Part shown: positions 44,005-51,297 of the stretch, piece after piece | Numbering within the stretch: the stretch's first letter is position 1 | Layout: every line of letters starts with the position of its first letter | NCBI RefSeq assembly: GCF_036840915.1 | Contig: NZ_CP085725.1 | Coordinates: 186,001 to 250,000, forward strand | Reading direction: 5' to 3' | DNA length: 64,000 nt | Source: Flavobacterium hankyongi | GTDB taxonomy: Bacteria; Bacteroidota; Bacteroidia; Flavobacteriales; Flavobacteriaceae | The notes under the pieces: generated by a model | What the model was told of the DNA's origin: nothing | What the model saw: the letters and a program-made list of their open reading frames with translations, nothing else | Database searches by the model: none | Position numbers and translations under genes: made by a program

Positions 44005-44820
44005 TTATATTTTGTATTTTTCTTTGAAGTCTTTAAGTTGTTTCTTTATGCTTTCGTTTTTTACGTTCTTTTCAGTATAGTCTAAAACACTTTCCCAAGT
44101 AAGAGGTTTAAAGTGATTTTTTAATTCGCTTTTCACAAATTTTGATTTTGCGTTTTCTGCTTGTTCTTTGATTTTTTTATTTCCACTAGGATATATAAAA
44201 CAGACATACGAGTTTTCAGCTATGCAAATTAAGTTTCTCAGAATTTGATAATTTTCAAGAAAAACTTTTTGGTCGTGATATTTTTCTTTAATTGCGTTTA
44301 AATTGTCTTTATAAACATTGTCAAACTTTTGTTTATGTAAGTCGTCAGGCTTGGCTTTTCCAAATTCTTGTTCGGTATATTTTATCTCGAAAAATACATT
44401 TTTGCCTGAAACTGTTTTTATATAAAAATCGAAACTTGTTGGTCTATAGTTTTTATTCTTTTCAATGTCTGACGCTTTTTCAAAGCAAGTATTATCATAA
44501 TCAATTTCTTCATTTAGACCAATTAACATCAAAATTACGTCGAGTTCATTTTCTGCAAGTAGAGGATAAAAGAAATTCAAACACATTGCTTGTGAAGAAT
44601 TTAAATGATGGAAATAGATGTGTTTTTTAATTTTTTTCTTTTCAAGATATTCTATTAAATTGTCTCTATATGTCTCCAATAAGTTTAAAACTTCCTCTTC
44701 TTTTGGCAAAATATGATGATAAAAGTTTTCACTATTTCTCCACTTTCCGTTTTCTATTTCACCAAACCATTTTTCTTTGTTCTTTTCAAAATGGGCTTTA
44801 ATTTCTTTTTGATATGACAT
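44005..44820 (-). CDS. PGN_0703-like putative restriction endonuclease
   Basis: 271 residues. The central segment TSFDFYIKTVSGKNVFFEIK followed by YTEQEFG has the PD-(D/E)xK nuclease layout: Asp in SFDF, then E-x-K in FEIK. The EFG that follows is typical of PGN_0703-type proteins from Bacteroidota. No methylase or specificity partner is nearby, so it is an orphan. It lies in a repeat-rich accessory stretch between palindromes. Family call moderate, nuclease function inferred. Confidence 0.7.
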   Translation of the reverse strand: MSYQKEIKAHFEKNKEKWFGEIENGKWRNSENFYHHILPKEEEVLNLLETYRDNLIEYLEKKKIKKHIYFHHLNSSQAMCLNFFYPLLAENELDVILMLIGLNEEIDYDNTCFEKASDIEKNKNYRPTSFDFYIKTVSGKNVFFEIKYTEQEFGKAKPDDLHKQKFDNVYKDNLNAIKEKYHDQKVFLENYQILRNLICIAENSYVCFIYPSGNKKIKEQAENAKSKFVKSELKNHFKPLTWESVLDYTEKNVKNESIKKQLKDFKEKYKI

Positions 44821-44852
44821 TGATGGTTTGATTTATTATAGTTTGTTAATAA

Positions 44853-44882
44853 GCACGAGCGAGACGCTCGCGCTAGCAGGGG
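44853..44882 (+). repeat. GCGAGACGCTCGC repeat, copy 4
   Basis: GCACGAGCGAGACGCTCGCG followed by CTAGCAGGGG. Lies 8 bases after the stop of the minus-strand gene at 44891. Confidence 0.75.
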
Positions 44883-44890
44883 AATCCTTG

Positions 44891-45256
44891 TTAATTACCC
44901 ATAGGATTAGCATCAGCTTTCATAAAAACAGTTCCCACTTTTTTATATTTCATTATTTTTCCTTTTATACACAAAGAATACATTCCATTTCCTAAACTTT
45001 CTGTTAGATTTATAAATTTCACATCTTTGACAGTACAATCATTTTCTACTGCAGCATGTTTTCTTAATCTTTCATTTGCTTTTGATGCGTCTTTTTCTAA
45101 ATTACATTCAGGTAGGTTAGATTTAACGTCAACATATTCCCAGGTTTTGTCACTTTTTAAAATTACTTTTTTCCCGTTTTCAGTTGTTGCGGTTTGTGTT
45201 TGAGAATAGATTGCAGTTGTAATGAATAAAATTAATAAAGTAAACAAATTTTTCAT
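44891..45256 (-). CDS. Small secreted protein, unknown
   Basis: 121 residues. Signal peptide to about residue 18 (TAIYSQ), then ATTENGKKVILKSDKTWEYV, a motif seen at the start of DUF3157-like and similar Bacteroidota exported proteins. The remainder has two Cys (NLEKDASKANERL follows the first, and VENDCTVKD). It ends VFMKADANPMGN. Function unknown; solitary gene. Confidence 0.7.
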   Translation of the reverse strand: MKNLFTLLILFITTAIYSQTQTATTENGKKVILKSDKTWEYVDVKSNLPECNLEKDASKANERLRKHAAVENDCTVKDVKFINLTESLGNGMYSLCIKGKIMKYKKVGTVFMKADANPMGN

Positions 45257-45594
45257 AATTCGATTTTATAAGTTTCTGTTTGATATACTGTTAGAAAAAC
45301 AGTCATATTACTTACAAATATACATAATAACCGATTGAAATTCTTTATCGTCCATACTATGAGAAATTAGATATTTTGTATGTCTTTTTTAAATATTTTT
45401 TGATACAAAGAATGTGTCTAATTTCGAAAAGTTATATTTTAGACAAAGAGTAGTTAAAAGTTTTGCATGGATAAAAATATACACAATCGAGTATAACGAG
45501 TGATATGTTTGCATTTGGACACTGCTATTAGAGTAATGTTTTTTTGATAGTATAATTAAATTTCTTTTAATTTGAATAGTTAAATAAATTTAGT
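45257..45594. other. Gene-free stretch with AT-rich repeat
   Basis: 338 bases between divergent genes. Contains copy B of the AT-rich repeat (45385-45470) and presumably both promoters. No ORF worth calling. Confidence 0.5.
45385..45470 (+). repeat. AT-rich intergenic repeat, copy B
   Basis: Imperfect match to 43813-43900 with the same orientation. Conserved blocks include ATGTGTCTAATTT, ACAAAGAG and GTTAAAAGTTTT. Confidence 0.65.
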
Positions 45595-45999
45595 ATGTCA
45601 GAACTCAGAAAATATATTGACTTTGAAGAGGAAGCATTGAATGATGAAATTAATTTAGATATTTTAAATACTTCACTACCAAATATTATTGATTATGTGA
45701 CTCGTTTCGGAGATTTAAAATTAAAATATGATCATCTGACTTTTTCTTTTGAAAATATTGAAGATTATACTTTAAGATGTTTATTAAAGGATATTTGTAA
45801 TCATTTTAACAATAATTACCCAAGTATAGATGATATTTTTGTTCAACAATCTTTTATAGTTAGAGATTCTATAAATAACAGATTTAATACAAGAGACTTT
45901 TTAATTAAAAGATTTGAAAATTACACCCCAATTTTAGGTTGTCCTAAAAGAGAATCAGAAAACGTTAATTTAAACAATACCTTTTTAGAGTCATTATAA
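45595..45999 (+). CDS. Hypothetical protein
   Basis: 134 residues, acidic, no signal peptide or membrane segment. Predicted mixed alpha/beta: MSELRKYIDFEEEALNDEIN at the start and DSINNRFNTRDFLIKRFENY near the end. No family recognised. It is alone between a repeat and a gene-free stretch. Codon use looks ordinary for the window, so I take it as a real gene, but it could be a recent acquisition. Confidence 0.55.
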   Translation: MSELRKYIDFEEEALNDEINLDILNTSLPNIIDYVTRFGDLKLKYDHLTFSFENIEDYTLRCLLKDICNHFNNNYPSIDDIFVQQSFIVRDSINNRFNTRDFLIKRFENYTPILGCPKRESENVNLNNTFLESL

Positions 46000-46082
46000 T
46001 TTCTATAAAAAATGTAGGTTAAGTGAATTCAACTTTAATAATTTGTAAGTATATGAACCATTAATTTACTTAAAGATCATAT

Positions 46083-46184
46083 TACCCAAACCTGCAAAAA
46101 ATAAAAGCAGGAAAGAAAAATAATTATAAGCAGTATTTTACACTGTCATAGAAAACAACTGTTTTTGAGCTGTTTTGCGTTTTA
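46083..46184 (-). pseudogene. Duplicated 3' end of hemN with downstream DNA
   Basis: 102 bases align without gaps to 48794-48895, about 85 percent identical by eye. On the minus strand it encodes IKRKTAQKQLFSMTV plus stop (stop codon at 46138-46140), against LKRNAPQTQLFSMTV at the true hemN end. The match also covers about 55 bases past the stop. Confidence 0.75.
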
Positions 46185-46251
46185 TTTTTTTCTAATTGTT
46201 CCAGAGCCAAATTCGGTTTTATCTCCGTTAGGATATAATTTAAAATAGCCA

Positions 46252-46275
46252 GCTGCGCAAAGTCTCCTGACTTTG
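46252..46275 (+). repeat. CAAAGTC/GACTTTG palindrome, copy 1
   Basis: CAAAGTCTCCTGACTTTG forms a 7-pair hairpin. The larger unit is repeated in inverted orientation at 46372-46395, about 96 bases on. Confidence 0.65.
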
Positions 46276-46371
46276 AGCTAATATTAGACTGTTAGTTATT
46301 TCATTTTAAGTAATTATTTGCTATTAAATAAATGTAATATTCTGTTTTTTTAAACAAAATTCATGATTACA

Positions 46372-46395
46372 CAAAGTCAGGAGACTTTGCGTAGC
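46372..46395 (-). repeat. CAAAGTC/GACTTTG palindrome, copy 2
   Basis: CAAAGTCAGGAGACTTTG followed by CGTAGC; inverted partner of 46252-46275. Confidence 0.65.
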
Positions 46396-46588
46396 AGGTA
46401 AATTGATTTCCAGTAATCAGCTATTTTTCCTCCAAATTGTTTTGAACGCATTTTTTTACAAAAAATAAAGTTTGTTTAAAATGTTAAGATAAGATTTTAA
46501 TTTCCAAAACATCTCATTAAAGTTGAAGTAAAATGTACAAAGAGATATTTTTTATTACGATTTAAATTCAAATTTTAGAAAACCACTT

Positions 46589-47170
46589 TTAGTAGCTGGT
46601 TTTTATTGAATTGATTTTTTCTGTTTCTTCCTTTCTATGAAGAAGTAAAACTAATCCTAAAGCAAAAAGTAAACAACTTAGTACCATATAAATTCCATCT
46701 TTCAATATAAAAAATGAAAAACCAACTGCTGGTGCACCAACTATAACCATTAAAGAGCTGATAGGATAGGTTTTGATAAAATTTAATGCATGGGCTGCTA
46801 ATCCAACAAATAGCAAAGATGGCCCAATGATGATAAATGGATATAAAATAGAAGGAGTATTACTTATATGTTTACTTAATTCCATTTTAGCGTTCTCATC
46901 ATTTCCAAAACTCCACATTATGAAATCAATAGTACAAAGGCCTACGTGTGCAATTACACCTAAGGTTGTAATAAAAGAAGCGAAAGTGTTAAGATTATTT
47001 TTAGGAAATACTTTATTGAATGAAAGTAATAATACTGCTCCAATTAAATTAAACCAATGTGCAAAATCTATTGGTTTTTGAAAGTATGATAATTTTGAAC
47101 CTTGAGAAAACATTATATAGCTAATAACAAAAAGGGACAATCCGATTAAACAAATATTTTTTGGTTTCAT
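46589..47170 (-). CDS. Multi-spanning membrane protein, unknown (DUF998-like)
   Basis: 193 residues with about six membrane helices (roughly 5-22, 38-53, 62-85, 108-130, 140-160, 162-180) and a charged C-terminal tail. The topology recalls small DUF998-type proteins, but I see no diagnostic motif. It follows the T9SS protein gene on the same strand after 42 bases, so they may be co-transcribed. Both lie between the two copies of the hemN end. Confidence 0.65.
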   Translation of the reverse strand: MKPKNICLIGLSLFVISYIMFSQGSKLSYFQKPIDFAHWFNLIGAVLLLSFNKVFPKNNLNTFASFITTLGVIAHVGLCTIDFIMWSFGNDENAKMELSKHISNTPSILYPFIIIGPSLLFVGLAAHALNFIKTYPISSLMVIVGAPAVGFSFFILKDGIYMVLSCLLFALGLVLLLHRKEETEKINSIKTSY

Positions 47171-47212
47171 AGTTTTTTAATAAAGTTGATTGTTTTATAA
47201 TTTGTTAAAGCT

Positions 47213-48715
47213 TTAATTTTTTATTATTTTAGTGATACTAACTTTATTAGAGTCGTTTAATAATTTTACTAAATAAGTGCCTTTCTGAAATTCACTTATG
47301 TTATAGTTTTCTTGTGAGTCAAATTCTTTTAATATCTTACCTTCTAAACTGATAATTGTGACTTTAGTTATTTTGGAATTATTTATTTTAAAATAATCGA
47401 TTACTGGATTTGGGGAAATTATTATCTTTTTATCTTCAAATGAAAAATCATTAGTACTTAAAGATTCATTGGAAAGTTTAATTACCCAAACATCAGAACC
47501 CAATATCCCAGAATTTTCTGTTTGACCTGATACTAAATAACCACCATCACTTGTTTGTATTATTGTATTTGCTGCTTCATTTGTTCCAACTCCTAATGAC
47601 TTTTGCCAAATTAAATTTCCACTCTCCGATATTTTCACTAACCAAAAATCACGTCCACCATTATTAGAGGTTAAATCTCCATTTGTTGAATCAGAAAGTC
47701 CAATAGCAATATAGTTTCCATCAGTTGTTTCAATAATATTAGAAATTTGTTCTCCATTCGATCCACCGTATGTTTTTTGCCAAAGTATCGTGCCTAATGG
47801 GTTTATTTTTAAAACCCAAAAGTCAAAATAACCTCCATGGTTACTAGTCACGTCATGATTGAAAGATTGTGTAGATGCTCCAATGATGAAGTTTCCATCT
47901 GATGCTTCAATAATTGAACTACTATAGTCCCAATTGGAACCACCAAAACATTTTTGCCAAATTAAGTTACCTGTACTGTCTGTTTTTACAACTAATACAT
48001 CACTACTGCCGTGATAATTTGGCAAGTTTGAAGAATAAGTTTCACCAGTCATTATATATCCTCCATCAGATGTTTTAATAATCTCTAATAATGAATCCAA
48101 ATCTGAGCCTCCATAATTTTTTTTCCATTCTAAAACACCAATACTATTTGTTTTAATCACCCAAAAATCCCTACTTCCATTATTAGCATTTGAGTCTCCG
48201 TCGATTGAATTGGAAAATCCCCCAATGACAAATCCTCCGTCTGGTGTTTCAATAAAATTTCGAGCTAAATCATAATTACTTCCGCCATAAGTTCTTTGCC
48301 ACAAAATTGTCCCACTTGGATTAACTCTCATTAAAAAAAGATCACTTTGACCTCTATTGAATGAAAAATCATAATCATTAGATTCTGTACCTCCTGAAAT
48401 CAAATAATCACCGTTTGAAGCTATTTTTATTTCGGTTCCATTATCATTAAAATCACCACCAATTGATTTTTGCCACTCAAGTATTCCTGAACTGTTTATT
48501 TTTAAAAGTAAAATTTCTTGATTATAATGATAGTTTGGAATATTGGAAGAATTGGTAACTCCAACTATAATATATCCACCATCAGGTGTTTGTTTTTGAT
48601 CATATACAGTATCAAAACTATTTCCGCCATAATAATACTGCCATTCAACATTAGGAATTTGCGAAAAACAATTCATTACTATTAAAGTAATAATAAGGGT
48701 AATTTTATTTTTCAT
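47213..48715 (-). CDS. T9SS-secreted repeat protein with C-terminal sorting domain
   Basis: 500 residues. Signal peptide to about residue 18. Seven repeats of about 60 residues with the pattern W(Q/K)(K/R)xxGG followed by D-x-G-(G/N)-(Y/F), such as LEWQKSIGGDFND and ILWQKTYGGSNGE, likely beta-propeller blades. The last 75 residues are a type A sorting domain for type IX secretion (ISPNPVIDYFKINN, then GTYLVKLLND). Probably released or anchored at the cell surface; ligand unknown. Confidence 0.88.
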   Translation of the reverse strand: MKNKITLIITLIVMNCFSQIPNVEWQYYYGGNSFDTVYDQKQTPDGGYIIVGVTNSSNIPNYHYNQEILLLKINSSGILEWQKSIGGDFNDNGTEIKIASNGDYLISGGTESNDYDFSFNRGQSDLFLMRVNPSGTILWQRTYGGSNYDLARNFIETPDGGFVIGGFSNSIDGDSNANNGSRDFWVIKTNSIGVLEWKKNYGGSDLDSLLEIIKTSDGGYIMTGETYSSNLPNYHGSSDVLVVKTDSTGNLIWQKCFGGSNWDYSSSIIEASDGNFIIGASTQSFNHDVTSNHGGYFDFWVLKINPLGTILWQKTYGGSNGEQISNIIETTDGNYIAIGLSDSTNGDLTSNNGGRDFWLVKISESGNLIWQKSLGVGTNEAANTIIQTSDGGYLVSGQTENSGILGSDVWVIKLSNESLSTNDFSFEDKKIIISPNPVIDYFKINNSKITKVTIISLEGKILKEFDSQENYNISEFQKGTYLVKLLNDSNKVSITKIIKN

Positions 48716-48769
48716 ATGACTCTTTGTTTTGGCTTAATAATAGTATCTCTAATTCAGAAATATTTGTAG

Positions 48770-48787
48770 TAGCCATCTACATGGCTA
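48770..48787. repeat. Short hairpin between the T9SS gene and hemN
   Basis: TAGCCAT and ATGGCTA form a 7-pair stem around CTAC. It lies downstream of hemN on the minus strand, beside the point where the duplicated segment ends. No T run. Confidence 0.45.
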
Positions 48788-48848
48788 TCTCAATACCCAA
48801 ACCTACAAAAAATAAAAGCAGTAAAGCAAAATATTTATTAACAGGATT

Positions 48849-50213
48849 TTACACTGTCATCGAGAACAATTGTGTTTGTGGTGCATTGCGTTTTAGTCGT
48901 AAATCGAAAGCCATGCAAATGTTACGAACAAATGGTTTTCCTTTTTCAGTAACGGTAATGGCATTGTGCTGGATAATGAGTAAACCGTCGTTTTCCATTT
49001 CTTGCAGTTGTAATAGCACTTCGGGTAATTCTTCAAAATAGAAATAATTATCGTCCCATGATGTGGTGAACTGACACATTAAATTCAGGATGTGTTTACG
49101 GATAATTAAATCTTCATCGTTTAATATATGTCCTTTGCAAACTGGTATTTCGTTGTTTTCTAATCGCGTATAATAGTCTTCTAGTGTTTTTTCGTTTTGC
49201 GCAAAACCGTACCAACTGTCACTAATAGAAGAAGCGCCTAAACCAATCATCAACTGTGTTTTAGATGAGGTATATCCCATAAAATTGCGATGTAGTTTCC
49301 CTTCCTGAAACGCTTGGAACATGCTGTCTTTTTTGTGTGCGAAATGATCCATACCAATTTCATGATAGCCTTTTTTAGCCAACAATTGTTTACCTACTTC
49401 GTACAAACGACGTTTCTCATCATCTTTAGGAACATCTTCGTCTTTAAAACCGCGTTGGCCGTTGCCTTTTATCCAAGGAACATGTGCATAGCTGTAAAAA
49501 GCCAATCGGTCGGGGGAAAGTGCTTTGGTTTTTTCTATAGTATCAACAATATTTTCAAGTGTTTGAAATGGTAGTCCAAAAATTAAATCGTGTGAAATAG
49601 AGGTGTAACCAATTTCTTTTGCCCAAAACGTTACTTTGGCTACATTATGAAATGGTTGAATCCTGTGAATAGCTTGTTGTACTTTATCTGAGTAATCCTG
49701 TACGCCAAAACTTACTCTGCGAAAACCTAAATTGTACAATCTTTGTAAATGTTCACGAGTAGTATTGTTAGGATGACCTTCAAAACTAAATTCGTGGTCT
49801 TTTGCTTTTTCAGCTCTTTTGAAAATTCCGTTGATAAGGTTTTCAAGATTTTCGGGAGAGAAAAATGTTGGTGTTCCTCCACCCAAATGAATTTCTTTAA
49901 TGATAGGTTTTTCAGGAAATACATCGCAGTACAAATTCCATTCTTTTAAAACCGCTTCGATGTAAGGATGCTCAACCTCATGACGCTTGGTTATACGTTT
50001 ATGACAACCACAAAATGTACACAAACTTTCGCAAAAAGGGAGATGAATATAAAGACTAATCCCTTCAGAAACATTGCTTTCTGAAAATGATTTGATAAAG
50101 CTTTTTTTCCAACTTTCTACAGAAAATGTTGTCTCATCCCAATAGGGAACTGTTGGATAACTTGTATATCGTGGTCCTGGAACATTGTATTTTTGAACTA
50201 ATGAAGTTGTCAT
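48849..50213 (-). CDS. hemN: Oxygen-independent coproporphyrinogen III oxidase
   Basis: 454 residues, radical SAM enzyme for anaerobic heme synthesis. The cluster motif is C61-x3-C65-x2-C68 with C70 (LPFCESLCTFCGC), then the SAM-binding GGGTPTF and a C-terminal HemN domain ending QLFSMTV. True HemN rather than HemW by the length and the N-terminal PGPRYTSYPTVPYW. An FNR-type box lies upstream. Its 3' end is duplicated at 46.1 kb. Confidence 0.95.
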   Translation of the reverse strand: MTTSLVQKYNVPGPRYTSYPTVPYWDETTFSVESWKKSFIKSFSESNVSEGISLYIHLPFCESLCTFCGCHKRITKRHEVEHPYIEAVLKEWNLYCDVFPEKPIIKEIHLGGGTPTFFSPENLENLINGIFKRAEKAKDHEFSFEGHPNNTTREHLQRLYNLGFRRVSFGVQDYSDKVQQAIHRIQPFHNVAKVTFWAKEIGYTSISHDLIFGLPFQTLENIVDTIEKTKALSPDRLAFYSYAHVPWIKGNGQRGFKDEDVPKDDEKRRLYEVGKQLLAKKGYHEIGMDHFAHKKDSMFQAFQEGKLHRNFMGYTSSKTQLMIGLGASSISDSWYGFAQNEKTLEDYYTRLENNEIPVCKGHILNDEDLIIRKHILNLMCQFTTSWDDNYFYFEELPEVLLQLQEMENDGLLIIQHNAITVTEKGKPFVRNICMAFDLRLKRNAPQTQLFSMTV

Positions 50214-50232
50214 ATTCTATGATTTACAAGTT

Positions 50233-50276
50233 CAAAGGTATGATGGTCTTTGTTAATGGAAAATGATAATTGTCAT
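50233..50276 (-). promoter_or_regulatory. FNR-type box and promoter of hemN
   Basis: ATGATAATTGTCAT (50263-50276) fits TGAT-N4-ATCA with one mismatch. On the minus strand the -7 element TACCTTTG (50240 to 50233) lies 29.5 bases from the box centre, the same as at ccoI and ccoS. Confidence 0.68.
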
Positions 50277-50297
50277 ACTCGCACTTTGTCTTGATAT

Positions 50298-50397
50298 ACA
50301 CTTCGACTTCGCTCAGTGTCTTAGAAGTAAAGTTTTATTTTTTTAAGTAATTATGTTTCGGAATTGGTAGGTCGCACACTGAGCGTAGTCGAAGTGT
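50298..50397. repeat. Facing REP-like palindromes upstream of hemN
   Basis: A 22-base arm at 50298-50319 (contains CTTCGACTTCGCTCAGTG) and its inverted copy at 50376-50397 (CACTGAGCGTAGTCGAAG) match at 21 of 22 positions. They flank 56 bases of AT-rich sequence. Confidence 0.72.
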
Positions 50398-50420
50398 GGG
50401 CAAGAAAAGAATCGTAAATA

Positions 50421-50448
50421 AAAAAGAGAGGCATTTGCCTCTCTTTTT
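50421..50448 (-). terminator. Terminator of ftsE
   Basis: AAGAGAGGCA and TGCCTCTCTT form a hairpin with A and T runs on both sides. It lies just past the ftsE stop on the minus strand. Confidence 0.85.
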
Positions 50449-50468
50449 AAAATTATATAACAAATCGT

Positions 50469-51152
50469 TTAAACTGTTTTTTGTACTACTTCAAAAATAG
50501 CTCCATCTTCACATTTTAAAGTTTTAGAAGGGTATTTCATTAATAAAGCATAATCGTGAGTGGCCATAATAATGGTTTTTCCGTTTTGGTTAATTTTTTT
50601 CAAAACTTCCATAACTTCCACACTAGTTTGTGGGTCAAGATTTCCAGTTGGTTCATCGGCAAGTATTAACTCAGGATCATTTAATAAGGCTCTAGCAATG
50701 GCAACACGTTGTTGTTCTCCACCAGATAATTGATGAGGCATTTTATTTGCTAGATTTTTCATTCCTACTTTATCCAATACTTCGTCAATTTTATCCTGCA
50801 TGGCTTGGGCATCTTCCCATCCTGTCGCTTTTAAAACAAAAAGCATATTGTTGTTTACGCTTCGGTCTGGTAGTAATTTAAAGTCTTGAAAAACAATACC
50901 AATTTTTCTTCTCAAAAAAGGAATGTCATCATCAATTAAACCATTCAAATCATAGTCAACAATAGTTCCTTCACCATGAGTTAACGGTAAATCAGCATAA
51001 AGTGTTTTCATGAAACTACTTTTTCCAGATCCAGTTTTTCCAATAATATACAAAAATTCTCCCGGAGTTACCTTAAGATTTATATCTGATAAAATTTTGT
51101 TTCCTTCTTGATATATGTTAACGCTGTTTAACGATAATATGGTTTGCGACAT
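50469..51152 (-). CDS. ftsE: Cell-division ABC ATPase
   Basis: 227 residues. Walker [10 protein letters not shown] at 38-46, Q-loop [13 protein letters not shown], signature [15 protein letters not shown], Walker [14 protein letters not shown] and H-loop. The FtsE group is indicated by the DRSVNNNM region and length. It works with the membrane protein FtsX, which is not encoded next to it here. Regulates septal peptidoglycan hydrolysis in other bacteria. LolD-type function cannot be excluded by eye. Confidence 0.87.
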   Translation of the reverse strand: MSQTILSLNSVNIYQEGNKILSDINLKVTPGEFLYIIGKTGSGKSSFMKTLYADLPLTHGEGTIVDYDLNGLIDDDIPFLRRKIGIVFQDFKLLPDRSVNNNMLFVLKATGWEDAQAMQDKIDEVLDKVGMKNLANKMPHQLSGGEQQRVAIARALLNDPELILADEPTGNLDPQTSVEVMEVLKKINQNGKTIIMATHDYALLMKYPSKTLKCEDGAIFEVVQKTV

Positions 51153-51297
51153 GATTTGTGATTTATTTTCGTAAAAGTAATAAGTTAACGAACGTATTCA
51201 AAATAAATTTTATCAAATCAAGTAAATAGATACTAAACCTTTTTTTTCATCGTTTTTAAAACAAGAAACCTTATTTTTGAATACTAAAATTTTCTTC

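Larger units (their letters stand above)
46000..46588. other. Gene-free stretch with a hemN 3'-end copy and repeats
   Basis: 589 bases without an intact gene. It holds a 102-base copy of the hemN 3' end and downstream DNA (46083-46184) and two facing CAAAGTC/GACTTTG palindromes (46252-46275 and 46372-46395). The minus strand shows a short open frame running into the hemN copy (GYFKLYPNGDKTEFGSG), possibly a remnant of another gene. Confidence 0.65.

Noticed and set aside
48724..49041. Plus-strand ORF of 105 codons over the hemN end
   Set aside because: It is antisense to the conserved hemN C-terminus and begins in the duplicated downstream DNA.
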